Positions 42,571 to 54,399 of a DNA stretch of 64,000 nucleotides are shown piece after piece (the first letter of the stretch is position 1; the number at the start of each line of letters is the position of its first letter). The position numbers and the translations under genes were made by a program. The notes under the pieces were generated by a model. That model was not told the DNA's origin and did not search any database. It worked only from the letters and a program-made list of their open reading frames with translations. Origin of the DNA: Anodontia alba (taxonomy: Eukaryota > Mollusca > Bivalvia > Lucinida > Lucinidae); assembly GCA_964016985.1 (NCBI GenBank), contig OZ024823.1, positions 135,242,112-135,306,111 on the forward strand, written 5' to 3'.

Positions 42571-43372
42571 CAATGGTTTGATTTGATGACAATTCTGGGA
42601 TATTTGTTTAGTTCACCTGAGCCAAAGGCACTTGAGGTGAGCTTATATGATAAGCTCAGTCAGTCATCCATAGTTGTTCACACTTTGAAACAAGATTATC
42701 TCTAAGACCAATAGACCAATCTGAATCAAACTTGATATGTAACATTGTTGGGATGGGGGACTGACGGCATACTGGTTTAAGACAGCTTCCAAAACTGTGA
42801 TTGCTATGGCAACTGAAATGACCTATTGACTTATAATGAGGAAAAGAAGTCTCCAACTTTTCTTGCCCATTTTTGATCAGATCTTCTTCAAAATTGCAGG
42901 TAACTAAGTCAGGCATAAAGTCTCAAATGACATAAAATTTCAGCCTGATCAGACTACTCACTTCAGAGTTACATGCCCTTGAATTAAGAAAAATATCCCT
43001 GTATGGTTATAATGTGGAAAACACTGTTCCCAACATTTCTGGGCCACTTTTATTTCCTCTTGGTCTTACTTCCATGTAAGTAGGACTGTAATAAAATCTC
43101 AACTGGGTTTGATTTCTTTGCAAATTGGACCACTTAAAGAAAAATAGTGTCTACAACTTTTCTCGGCCATTTTATAACGAATCTACTCAAACTTGCGAGT
43201 AACCAGGATAGAAATAAAGTTTTGACCAAGTTTGAATTTCAGCAGGATCAGACCACTCAGAGTTATTTGCCCTTGAGCTTAGAAAAACTATATAGCTTAC
43301 CTGAGAGGAAGGCTCTTAATTAGACCAAATTGGACAAGCAGATTGTAATATTTGCTTTGGAGTTACACCCAT

Positions 43373-43585
43373 TTAACTCTTGTCCTGCTGAACCCGGATA
43401 TACCCTGACTTTGCAAACAGTGTAGATCAAGATCAGTTGGCTTCTGAAGAAGCCAACTGATCTGGATCTGCACTGTTTGCCATTAAGTATGTGAATTTAT
43501 ATCAACAATCTGGATCAAGTAATCTGAATGGCTGAAAATTAGAAATAGGAGTGGCATCTTAATTTATTTAGCAGGACAAGGGTTA
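43373..43585. mobile_element. Family B hairpin MITE, near full length
   Basis: TTAACTCTTGTCCTGCTGAA left and GCAGGACAAGGGTTAA right, with the standard centre palindrome. Confidence 0.88.
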
Positions 43586-43746
43586 AGATTAAAAAATTGT
43601 CCACAGACTTATCACCATTGACACTATCACCTCTTGTCAAATAACTATGAGTATCACAGACTTAGTATTAATGTAACTCCTGTTAGACAGCATTCTGCAA
43701 TTACTGACGGTTCCAAGGTGGCACTTTCATTGTGGTACTTTTTGTG

Positions 43747-44092
43747 AAATACAGTAGACTGATTATCTCGAATTCCAAGGGACTCTCTGAAATACTTCAA
43801 GATATCCGTACCTCGACATATCAGATTTGCAGAATTGAGGAAAAAATAATTCGAACAACCACATTTAACAAATATATGTGTAATTGGACTCTTAAAATTT
43901 GGAGATACATGTATATTGAAAATATTGTGGAAAAGAGGAGAAATTGCTCATTAAGAGCAATTTCTCCTCTTTTCCACAATATTTTTTACCTGTTGTTAGA
44001 TTTTCATGTTTAGGTAGGGACCAAATTTTCACTTCGAGATAAGCGGTTATTCGAGATAAGCGAGGTTGATATAATGAGAGTCGACTGTATTC
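43747..44092. mobile_element. Family G hairpin MITE with perfect 29-bp central stem
   Basis: Ends TACAGTAGACTGATTATCTC and ATAATGAGAGTCGACTGTA resemble Tc1/mariner-Tigger terminal repeats flanked by TA. The centre stem is 43921-43949 paired with 43955-43983, no mismatch, 5-nt loop. Confidence 0.85.
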
Positions 44093-44604
44093 TGTGCGTT
44101 TCACTTACAATTTTCTTTCTTTTAACAATTATGCAAGTTTAAGATATATTCACTTAAGTTTAGGTAACAAAGTTGCCACCTTTTTTGGAAATGGTTGCCA
44201 ACTCTACTTGCCATTTGTTCTTTTTACGGCTGTTTAATTGTATTTGCCTGTCTGTCTCTTTGATGTTGAGAGCTTGTTGTGATCTGATTGTATCAGTTTC
44301 CAAGTTCATTTATTTGCTTATAATGGGGAAAATGTGATTTTTGCCCTGAGGGATATTTTTTTGATTGATTACTACAGTAACTTCAGTTTTCTTCTGAACT
44401 TGAGAAAACTTGCTAATAGCCAGGACAGGCACAGTCTCTGCTGAATTAAAAATTCAGCCATATCGAGCAATTCACACTGGAGTTATTTGCCCTTTAGGGC
44501 CAAAAAAGGCCCATATTTGAAACTTTTAAGTCTTAGATCAATTGAAACTGCTAGCCAGATAAGATTTCTGTAACTCAGGAGAGTGATGTTGCCCACTAGG
44601 CTGC

Positions 44605-44722
44605 TTGTTTTTATTTCTCCATAAAAGCATATTTTGTGAGTACTCATTAGAAGCACATTGAGGCACTTCTAATGAGTACCCACAACATATGTTTTTATGG
44701 AGAACTCGAGAAAATTATCCCA
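44605..44722. mobile_element. Family A-like hairpin element
   Basis: GTACTCATTAGAAGCACATT and GAGGCACTTCTAATGAGTAC form a clean stem flanked by CATAAAAGCATATTTTGTG and its inverted partner. Confidence 0.8.
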
Positions 44723-44898
44723 GAATTGTCACTAATCAACAAGTCCTGTGATTTATATAAACTGCATAGTATATATATTGCACGGTTGGAGTGTTTGCGA
44801 TAATTAACATGCTAACATGCAATTAGTATTTTTGGTTAAAGGGACTATTAACCGACGTTTTGGTAATTTTGCAATATTTTTTGTGTTCTTGGTGATCA

Positions 44899-45123
44899 GG
44901 GCCCAGTTGTTCAAAGCGTTGTTAGCTTAACGAACTCGTTAAGGGTCATTTTGTTAACTGTTTTAGCGGATTCAGTATACAATAGTCTGATATTTTTTGC
45001 TGAAAAAATGTGAGTACTCACATTTTTTTCAGCAAAAAAATTCAACATATTTGTGTATCACTCGATGTAAATTTTAACGAATCGTTAACTAACGATGTTG
45101 TTAGTTTTTGAACAACTGGGCCC
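44899..45123. mobile_element. Family H hairpin MITE (GGGCCCAGTTGTTCAAA ends)
   Basis: GGGCCCAGTTGTTCAAAGCG left and TTTGAACAACTGGGCCC right. Subterminal GTTAGCTTAACGAACTCGTT and inverted ACGAATCGTTAACTAACG; centre TGTGAGTACTCACA. Confidence 0.9.
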
Positions 45124-45556
45124 AGGTGGCTATGAGTACCAAAGTAAATTGGGCTGGTCGAATATGATACACCGTCATTTCATAACATACTTTTTATGCT
45201 GTCAAAATGTTCATTTTATTTTCAGTTTTAATGTGTTCATAGGGAGGTTTCACAATGATCATGTACAGTTATAATGATAATTGTTGAATAAAAACGCTTA
45301 ATTGTTCAATATTAATCTTCTGTTTTAAAATTTCTCCCTTCACATATGAAGACACTTAAATAATAAGAAATACTGATTTACTGAATAGGTTCATCAGGCT
45401 AGAATATCACCTTAATCCAAGAATTCTTTTGATCATATCCCAAGAAGAATTTCCACTTACTGTGACAGTTTTGGTTCTCATCAAGAACCTTCATCAGACT
45501 GTGACCATGACCTGGAGATGTCACGGGACTTGGACTGCTTACCACTAGACTGGTTA

Positions 45557-45868
45557 CTAGTGGTAAACATAGACCTGTGGATGTTGCTCGGGTTGTTTAT
45601 CCCCAGGTCCTAATTCACGACTTGTGGAGAATGACTGGTCCTGATAACTTCTCAAAGCAGGCTTCATACCAGTAATGTGATTAAGGCCTTCGCTGTTTAC
45701 GTGTGTAGTTCTGTAAATTCCAGATATTGTAAGTATGTAGAGACGAGGAATCCGCTGACCAGACTTGACTGATCTTGGCTTTCTGTTATCACATATGTAT
45801 TGTATATGTTTACTAAGAACATGGCACTTAATCATCTGAAGAACTATTGCATACCAGAGAATCTTCAA
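45557..45868 (-). other. Unrecognised open stretch, perhaps degraded transposon coding sequence
   Basis: A 103-codon open frame with mixed composition (RKPRSVKSGQRIPRLYILT, then HITGMKPALRSYQ and ELGPGDKQPEQHP). It lies 140 bp from the LINE fragment on the other strand. No motif I can name; it does not look like low-complexity shadow. Could be a gag or pol remnant. Confidence 0.25.
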
Positions 45869-46029
45869 TGGTGAAAAGCAGTCCTACCGTTTTGACCTGC
45901 TTTTTCTGTCTGGTTATTAATTTAATCCTGTCTGATTTTCTGGATATAGTACAAAGGTCTTAAATTTATGGGGATGAGAATGCCAATATTTTAGATGTAA
46001 TTTAAATGAATTTACAGAGGATGCAAAGA

Positions 46030-46560
46030 CCATTCTGCAAAACCATTCAAGTGATCAGCTGTCCTAAAATTGAAAACATTTTTCTAAATCACAGTATTGG
46101 TATATTGCTTAATTTGCAAAATCAAACCTCACCAAACCAGCAATTTTCAGAATCTGGAACAAGTTCAGCGCAGAGCTGCCCGCTTTGTTCATCGAAACTA
46201 TGCCGAACAAACACCAGGCTGTGTCACCAACATGGTCCAGAGCCTTGGGTGGGAGTCTCTACAGCATAGATGGTTCACAGATAGACTATGTTGTTCCATA
46301 TTCAGAATGGTCTGTTTGATGTCGCTACTGACTACATCCAACCAAACGACACCCATAAGAGAGGTTCCCAACATCTGCATCAACTACAGGCAACCAAAGA
46401 CGTATACAAGTACTCCTATCAGTGATTGGAATCGGCTACCTACCTCTGTTACCGAGGTCCATACTCTGCAGGAATTCAGGAAGGCCTCTCAAGCAAGTCT
46501 TCCCAACTTATGCAACCCTACTAGAACAATACCAACATGTACATGGTTTTAACTGGAGAT
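46030..46560 (+). mobile_element. LINE (CR1/L2/Jockey-like) reverse transcriptase C-terminal fragment
   Basis: The frame from 46097 reads LEQVQRRAARFVHRNYAEQT, then SLGWESLQHR, then ISDWNRLPTSVTEVHTLQEF and FRKASQASL before stopping. The order VQRRAARFV...LGW.SL..R...DWN.LP..V....L..F is the conserved tail of non-LTR retrotransposon polymerases. No catalytic YADD region is present, so this is a 5'-truncated, dead copy. Its 3' end lies near 46690-46740 (AATAAAATC string). Confidence 0.85.
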
Positions 46561-47364
46561 ATGGGGCATTTTATCTATTTTATTGGGCATCTCGTTTTAT
46601 GCAGCAGGGTAACTGACAATCTGAGAAGATTTCTACCCTTATTGTGGAAGAAGAACCCCTGGTGGAATTGCAGCTTTATGTAGAGAAAATCTTATTGCTA
46701 CATTGTATATACCCTTTTGTATTATGCAATAAAATCCTATGACTTTTTGTCATATCTACATCAAGCTGTCTGTTAGGAACCAGAGTATTTTTTTAGTGTG
46801 CAGGACTAGTTGATCCTTAAGTACACAGTTTGAGCTGTGGCTATATTGTTTGCATAGTTATGTGTTTAAGGTGTCTGTTTTCAAGATGGACTCAAGTTAC
46901 ACCATAAGTGTTTTGCTGGACTGTTTATAGGGAACTGATACACTGTCAGGGGGAGGCAACTCTTTCAAAATTGCTTTTCCTCTTCTGAAAAGAGGCCTAC
47001 TCTAAAAGGAAAGAAATACAGGCAAATTCTTTCTTTTTAGAATAGACCCCTTTTCCAAAGGGGTTTGCTGTGCAAGAAAGCAAACAGAAATTCACAGAAG
47101 TTGTTTCCCCTTAAGTAGTAATGTCAGGAACTGTTGGACAGGAATATAGAGATTTACTTTCACCTTTTAATATTTTAATACCCATATAAAACAATATAAA
47201 ACTACACAGATAAATTCTTAGTAAACCCAAAACAATGGCATTTCATACAAATACCTGTACCCTAAAATTGCTCCAAAATACAACAAGAAAACATACCTTT
47301 TGGTGAGACACCAATTTCATGTCAAAAGTGTTCATACTTTCCTTATTTTTCAATAAAACTATAC

Positions 47365-47545
47365 CATTATAACCCTAAGTATTTGGACAGATAGGCCTTT
47401 GCAAACAGTGTAGACCCAGGCTGAACACGCCATCTGATCAGGGTCTAGATTGTTTGCTGTACATACAGCAATATTCTAGACACATCAAAAGGTAGTAGAA
47501 TGGACTATCTCAAAATTTAGGACAAATATGGTAAATAGATATTCC
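47365..47545. mobile_element. Family C hairpin element
   Basis: CCCTAAGTATTTGGACAGAT left; GCAAACAGTGTAGACCCAGG and GGTCTAGATTGTTTGC in the middle; a shortened stem. Confidence 0.75.
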
Positions 47546-48481
47546 TATACCTAGGGTAAATATTGTACATTGTAGTTGCATTTGTGCTTGTAAGTATTGC
47601 TTTAGTGAGGCAAATCCAGTCACAACTAACAGCATATTTATGTTTTATGTTCTGTTTTTTTTAGAAATATTTATAATCTGGATACCCTTCTTTCAGTATA
47701 GGGATCAAACATGGTTTTTCATGCATGATTATTGCATAAAAACAAAACATTTGCTACATTTCACGTTACTTTGTGCACTATTTTGTTTCGCTTTTTCACC
47801 AAAGTCTTGCAAACACAATTTCCATGGACTAAGCTTGTTCTAGGGCCAGGCTGTACACATCTCATAACAGCAGCAAATCTGTGGCCCCGGTACGATCATA
47901 CTGAAAGTTGCATAGCCATGCATTAACAGCACGTGAATTGCCTTGTTAATATATGGCTTTTCACCGGTTAATGCACGGCTATTAATAATGTGAGACACTG
48001 CTTTTTATGCAATAATAAATGTTCTAAAACTTGTAATAAATAATAATGAGACCTAAGATTCTCACAAATGAAGCAAAGGGAAGTAACAAATTTGCAAAAA
48101 GAGACAACCTTTAACTGCCTCAGTAAAACTTGTTACTTCCCTCAAGTTTTGTTTGAAACTAAGGCTTTACTACTATATACAAATTTTTAGAACATTTACT
48201 GGATCCTGAGCTTTGAAGAAAGAAATAAAACATCATTCAGACCTGCTGTGGGGTCATAAACTCTCTCATTTGCAAAAAGGAAGCTCAAGACCAGTCTGCA
48301 CACTGTTACAATCTGGCCAATGTCTTTACTCATCATTACTGGAATATCTGGGCCTTCTACAATTCTCCTATTTACCAAAATTTTCGAACACTATAACTCA
48401 TATACTTCATATAGCTTCATTTTATTGCTCTAGCAGTTCACACCTAATCTTTCCTAAGTTCAAAATTCAGTGTGTACAGTA

Positions 48482-48682
48482 TTTTCCATAAGTATTTGGA
48501 CACCTCAACTCTACCATTCTTATCCAAAAAGTTCAACAAGTGCATTTCACTACCTGTTGTGTCTAAAATGCTGGATGAGAGACACACAGTGAAGACTGAT
48601 CAGATGCCACATTTTGTGGCATCTGATCTTGGTCTATACTGTCTGCTCATGCATGACTGTCGGAATATCTAGGGTAAATATG
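48482..48682. mobile_element. Family C hairpin element
   Basis: CATAAGTATTTGGACACCTC left, GGAATATCTAGGGTAAATA right; centre GATGCCACATTTTGTGGCAT. Confidence 0.8.
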
Positions 48683-49239
48683 GTAAACAGCTGCCCCCTC
48701 TGGTTCATTTACATAATACTGATGGCCATTCACATGCATATTTAATTATACAGTCAAACCTGTCTTAAAGGCCACTTGTATTAAGCAATCACCCATCTTC
48801 AAAGGCAAGTTTCAGGTCCTATAAATGAAAATTAAGTGTTAATTAACCTGTATTAAGCAAGCACCTTTCTAAAGCTGCCACTTTTTGGCTTTCTCTTAGG
48901 TGCTTGCTTAAGGAGGTATGATGGTCACATTTTTCACTCCATGTGCATATTCTGCTCTTATAAATGATCAAAATCTCGCAACTGCATTGGTTACCTTAAC
49001 ACAGGTTTTACTGTAAATATATGCTCAAATTTTAGGACAAGTATGTTAAGAAGTTAAGGTGCCTGAATATTTAAAGCAAATATGGTAAGCACATAATGCA
49101 CACAATTCATGGACACCTTTAATGAAACAGCCACAGAGGAAGCAAAAAACAAGAATTACCTTAGAAGGATCAGTAGTAAGACAACATTTATATAAATACA
49201 AAGCAGTATTTTAACTCATCAGTGAGTCAACACTTTATA

Positions 49240-49830
49240 AAAAATTAAAATGACTAAACAGCAATGACGAAACAGTTAAGGACTCCATGACAAAGAAACA
49301 CATAAAATTACCAAACGGCTATGGCAAAAAATAAAAAAAAAAAAGGTAAAGGACTTCATGACAGATAAATATAAAATACTAGTAACCAAACAGCTCTGAC
49401 AAAAAGTTAAGGACTCCATGACATAGAAACAGATAAAATTACAAACAACCATGACAAAGTTAAGGATTCCAAGACACAGAAACAGATAAAATTACCAAAC
49501 AAAATAACCAAACAACTATGAAAATTAAAGTTAAGGATTCCATGACAAAGAAACAGATAAAATTACCAAACAACTATGACAAAACAAGTGCAGGATTTGA
49601 TGACATAGAAAAAATTACCAAACATCTATGACAAAACAAAGTTAAGGATGGTTTGGTGTTTTACGTTGCTTTCAACATCATTTAAGTCCTACCAAGATGA
49701 TAGAAGGATAGTAATGAAAGGCTCTGTATAATGAAGTGCTGTGCAGACATGAGCTAAAACACTAAGTTAAGGACTCCATGACATAGAAACAGATAAACTT
49801 ACCAAACAACAATGACAAAATTAATTTAAG
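49240..49830 (+). repeat. Minisatellite of about 55-65-bp units
   Basis: AACAGATAAAATTACCAAAC and AAGTTAAGGATTCCATGACA alternate about nine times with length variation. A SINE-like fragment sharing AATGAAAGGCTCTGT with 9770 interrupts it at 49650-49760. Confidence 0.88.
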
Positions 49831-50144
49831 GATTCCATGAAAGCCTAAAGCCCAAAAAAGTACATCACTAGAAGGATTGCAGTTAGTTAAGGAAAGGGAA
49901 ACAAACAAATATATGTAGCTTACATGTATAAAAAATAAAATCCAAAAGTTAAATGTCTGAGATTTCTTTTTATCACAGTTATATAAAATAGAGCAAAAAC
50001 TATATATAAAAAAAAAAAACAGTAATCTGTGGCCTGTGAAATATAGTTGCTGCAAGTCTTGATGGCATGCTATGATGGCCTGATCAGTCTACACGTATAT
50101 GTAATAAGATTGGCGCTTTCACGTCTCATCAGCTGATTCAGTCC

Positions 50145-50348
50145 AGGATAAGCAATCTGGCTAAAAACAATTCAGCGGATTTCTTTTTCTGACTTTTTCC
50201 AGAACATAGGATCTAACATTTTATGCACAGCGACTCCCCTTAGAATACAATTTGCTTGAAATACCAAAGCCTACTTTCTAGGAAAAGTAAGAAAAATATG
50301 ACGAGTTTGTGGTCTGCTGAATTTACCCAGAGAGTGGTAAAGGTTAAT
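50145..50348. mobile_element. Family E hairpin MITE
   Basis: CAGGATAAGCAATCTGGC left and CAGAGAGTGGTAAAGGTTAA right, with degenerate centre near GACTCCCCTTAG. Confidence 0.75.
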
Positions 50349-50504
50349 CTAACTGCATAGACCTGCAGTCTGATCCAGGCCTTTACAGTTTAACTAATAT
50401 GCACTAACCACCACTTTTTACAGCTAATGAAAATATACCATATTAAAATTGATAATCATATTTTCCATTATTATTATGTGACCCTCAAAATGTACATATT
50501 AATA

Positions 50505-50690
50505 CTCAGAATGCTATATTCAAGTTCAGCAGACAACAAATTGATATTTTCCTAATTTTCCCATAAAATAGGATTTGACATTAGAAGACAATCTGCATGA
50601 AATGTCATCCTATATTTGTTTTTTTTTTTGAAAAATGAGAAAAATGTTTTAAAATGTCTGCTGAAATTTTTACCTAGCATGCTAATTACC
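50505..50690. mobile_element. Family E hairpin MITE
   Basis: CTCAGAATGCTATATTC left, CCTAGCATGCTAATTA right, arms containing AAATAGGATTTGACATT and ATGAAATGTCATCCTAT. Confidence 0.78.
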
Positions 50691-50761
50691 CCTTTGTTGA
50701 TTATACAGGCTGCATCATGAGAAAAGAGCCTTTATAGTATGTGCGTACCATTGACCCTTGG

Positions 50762-51069
50762 GCCGGCCTCGGTGGCTCAGTTGGATGCGCCTCCGACTGG
50801 AGACCAGGAGGTCACGGGTTCGACCCCGCCGAGGTCGGCAACATTCTTTCTTGGAGACTGATCATGAAATATTTTCTACGGTCATTCTCTCCCTTCCGCT
50901 GATTCAAGAAGGGCAGTTTTCAGTTTCTGGCGAAAGAATGTGCACAATACTGGTTAACCGCTTAGAGGACTAAGCCTGCCCAGTAAACGTGTGGTTAGGT
51001 AAACTGACCATGCTTGACATGACCCCATTGGGCTGACTGGGCCGTTAAACCTAAACACAAATAAACAAA
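50762..51069 (+). mobile_element. tRNA-derived SINE (SINE-T), complete copy
   Basis: The head reads like a tRNA: box A near GGTGGCTCAGTTGGATGCGC and box B near GGTCACGGGTTCGACCCC. A tRNA-unrelated body (about 230 bp) and a tail AACCTAAACACAAATAAAC follow. It is flanked by ACCATTGACCCTTGG (50747-50761) and ACCATTGATCCTTGG (51070-51084). It lies at the edge of a family B hairpin element. The head lacks a functional tRNA fold, so it is not a tRNA gene. Confidence 0.88.
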
Positions 51070-51288
51070 ACCATTGATCCTTGGCCTGCTGAATAAGTTA
51101 AGATGCTGTGCCCATTTCTAATTTCCAACCAATCAAATTACTTGATCCAGATTGTTGATATAAATTCACATACTTAATATCAAACAGTGCAGATCCAGAT
51201 CAGTTGGCTTCTTGAGTAGCAAACTGATCTGTATCTACACTGTTTGCAATGGTAGGACATATCTGGGTTCAGCAGGACTAGCGTTAAG
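51070..51288. mobile_element. Family B hairpin MITE, entered by SINE-T at its left edge
   Basis: TTGATCCTTGGCCTGCTGAA left, CAGCAGGACTAGCGTTAA right; the left end forms part of the SINE duplication. Confidence 0.82.
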
Positions 51289-51949
51289 GCCTAAATGAGC
51301 CCAAGCATTATTGTAAAACACTTATATTTGTTGATCACATCATTTTGGCACTATCTGCAATCTAGGTAAAAATCGCCAAAATAAAACTCTGCCAATTTTA
51401 AATTTACAATAAATGTGTATAATTTGGCAAACATCTGAAAGTATAATTGCACAAAAATTAAATAAGCAAACAAGCCTTTCTAATCAAATGACCAAATTTT
51501 GATTCTGCAGATATTAAGCGTTTTACAATATCACAGGCTAATCAGGATCCTCATTGTCCACTAACAGAATTACTGGACACTGTACTGATGCTGATGAACA
51601 GTGCAGATATTGATTTGGGTGCACAGAATGTACAGGCTGACCTGAGTTTTCACTGGGTGCATGATTCACAAGGCACACATATACTGGGCTCATGTCATAT
51701 TGTCCTTGAATTATTCAACCACTCTGTTTGCTTCATATAAAACTACCAGACAACAAATGTTTTGTTTTTTTTTTTAGTTTCCCTAGAAATTCATGCAGTT
51801 ATCTCCTAAAGGTGACAAAAAGACATAATTTTCAGGATGCGTCAACATGAAAATTAGAATACAATGAAAAACTTCTAAGTCTATGATCAACAAAAACAAA
51901 AACTCCTACTGAATCCATTACTGCATCCCTTTATCAGATGTAATATGTA

Positions 51950-52172
51950 CACCACAATCTCTTTATAACACTATTGTTGGGGTCCATACCATAAACCGTG
52001 TTAGTTAAACAACCGTATTATTTCCAAACAAAAATGTATAGATTATATTGAAAAATGACCATTTATGGTCATTTTTCAATATAATCTATACATTTTTGGG
52101 ATCCATCTTTGAACCGTGTTATATACAAAACCGTGTTATAACGAAACCGTGTTATAAAGAGGTTGTAGTGTA
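51950..52172. mobile_element. Family F hairpin MITE, near-perfect
   Basis: ACACCACAATCTCTTTATAA left and TTATAAAGAGGTTGTAGTGT right. The centre ATGTATAGATTATATTGAAA... is a perfect palindrome of about 30-bp arms around 52055. Confidence 0.9.
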
Positions 52173-52427
52173 CTTAGAATATAAAGCAAATATTCAGACC
52201 AGCCAGCACATCTATACAGTCTGATCACAATCTGCACATTTCTGATATACAATACCTACAACTCTGAAACCTTTTGACAGCTCCGGATAAGACTTCAATT
52301 CTTGCATTAATTTTTAATATATTTATTTTAGTTTTTGCACCAAAACAAGAATTCCCAGTAATTACGTCAGTGATGCCCCTGAAGGCAGCTATCTGTATTA
52401 TAACAGAAATCAACACCAGAAGTCATA

Positions 52428-52641
52428 CTAACCCTAGTCCTGCTGAACCCAGATATGTCCTGCCTTTGCAAACAGTGTAGATCCAGATCAGTTGGCTTCT
52501 GAAGAAGCCAACTGATCTGGATCTGCACTGTCTGCCATTAAGAATGTGAATTTATATTAACAATCTGGAGGAAGTTATCTGATTGGCTGAAATTAGAAAT
52601 GGGTGTGGCATCTTAATTTATTCAGCAGGACAAGGGTTAAG
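52428..52641. mobile_element. Family B hairpin MITE
   Basis: TAACCCTAGTCCTGCTGAA left and TTCAGCAGGACAAGGGTTAA right; centre palindrome CAGTTGGCTTCTGAAGAAGC. Confidence 0.88.
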
Positions 52642-53569
52642 AAGGACAATATCATTGAACTTTGAACTGTAGCTCATGGTCATAAAATGATACAGTGATT
52701 CAGTCCCTGTTAGGGAGGTGGTGAATGCAAGGTTTGATGACTGTAGGTCATAACAGAGTTAAATGCTAGAGCTGCCACAAAACGACAGCCATTAGACCAC
52801 CAAATACAGTCAGGGTCATGAAATGATATCACATTGAGTCCATTTTAGGGAGAAAGTATATGACAAAAAAGATGACTGTAGGTGCAATAGTTATTAAGAA
52901 ATAGCGCTGAATACTAGGGTTGGCACCAATGTTGACAGACGAATAGAAAACCAGATCAGTATGTGGCACATGTATGCTTAAGCAAGCAGGTGCGACAACA
53001 CATCTAGTGGATACTCCCCGGAATCACCTCATTGAGGCTATTCCACAGAAAACTAACAAAATATGTTTTGGTGCAAAAACAAAATTATCTTCTGAATACT
53101 CATCTTTTCTGATGCTATGTCCACAGTATGTTGAACAACAAAGTATTGATCAGCAAATAAATTGTGCAGCTATACATATACAAAACATCTATGGTCTACA
53201 CATATCACTTTAAGCAATAAGATATCACGTTGCTCAAGACAATACATCACAACCTCTTTATAACACTACTGCTGGGATCCAAAACTAAAACCCTGTTAGC
53301 TAAACAACCATGTTGTATCCAAACAAAAATGTAGAGATTATATAGAAAAACAAGAGGCCCACGGGCCACAACTCGCTCACCTGAGTGAAACCGCCACTGC
53401 AGATATGCAGATGGCATGCATCATTTTTCCAATACTCTTATGACAAGGCAATGGCTTAAACAGTTTTTGAAATATCTTGCTTAAAAGGTTAAAATGCTGA
53501 AATTTTCAAAACGTTACAAGTAAAATAAGTCACCCCCAATGCCTCCTACCAACTTTTGAGTCAACTGGC

Positions 53570-54290
53570 ATTTCGGTGCAGTAGAAGAAGCAAAAAATAG
53601 ATTTTCAAGATGGCTGCCATCTTGGATTTCCGATCGGAATGATTATAGCTATTTTCTGATCTACAAGTCACCCTGATGCTTCCTACTAAGTTTCAAGTCA
53701 ATTGACTTTTAGGTTTCAGAGAAGAAGCGAAAAATAGATTTTCAAGATGGCTGTCATGGAGGCCATCTTGGATTTCCAATTGGCACGATTTGAGCTATTT
53801 TTTATGTACAAGTCATCCCGATGCTTCCTAGCAAGTTTGGAGTCAATTGGCCTTTCGGTTCAGGAGAAGAAGCGAAAAATAGCTTCTCAAGATGGCTGCC
53901 ATGGTGGCCATCTTGGATTTCTAATCAGCACAATTTTAGCTATTTTTGATTTATAAGTCACCCCAATGCTTCCTAACCAGTTTGGAGTCAACTGGCTTTT
54001 GGGTTTCGGAGTAGAAGCGAAAAATAGATTTTCAAGATGGCTGCCATGGTGGCCATCTTGGAATTTGGACCGACACAATTTTAGCTCTATTTGATCTACA
54101 AGTCACCCTGATGCTTCCTAGCAAGTTTGGAGTCAATTGGCCTTTCGGTTCAGGAGAAAAAGAAAAAAGATTTTCAAGATGGCGGCCATCTTGGATTTCC
54201 GATCGGAACGATTTAAGCTATTTTTTTATCTACATTTCACCCTGATGCTTCCTACCAAGTATCAAGTCAATTGGCCCTGGGGTGTAGGAA
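53570..54290 (+). repeat. Tandem repeat of about 145-bp units with AAGATGGC motifs
   Basis: TTTTCAAGATGGCTGCCAT recurs about every 130-150 bp, each followed by CTTGGATTTC and CACCCTGATGCTTCCTA. About five units. Confidence 0.8.
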
Positions 54291-54399
54291 GAGTAGGCCT
54301 TTAAAGCAATTGTTCACGCTGCATGACCCATGATGGACGACGGACATTGACTGACCACAATAGCTCACCATGCACACTTCATGCTCAGGTGAGCTAAAA

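Larger units (their letters stand above)
42605..44612 (+). repeat. Degenerate GTTCACCTGAGCC repeat region
   Basis: It opens TTAGTTCACCTGAGCCAAAG with AGGTGAGCTTATATGATAAG. It contains several AGAGTTATTTGCCCTT-type segments and closes near GTTGCCCACTAGGCTGCTTG. Family B and G hairpins are inserted within it. Confidence 0.55.
46750..49150. other. Intergenic stretch with little recognisable content
   Basis: It holds two family C hairpins and unassigned AT-rich sequence. A 60-codon minus frame at 48196-48378 has no splice or homology support. Confidence 0.45.

Noticed and set aside
48196..48378. Possible exon on the minus strand (FLFANERVYDPTAGLND)
   Set aside because: Composition looks protein-like but no flanking consensus splice pair in phase and no family I recognise; likely chance or an old transposon remnant.
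49240..49830. CRISPR-like array
   Set aside because: Eukaryotic context, irregular unit length and no unique spacers; it is a minisatellite.
50762..50835. tRNA gene
   Set aside because: Box A and box B are present but the acceptor stem does not close, and an unrelated SINE body with target duplication follows.
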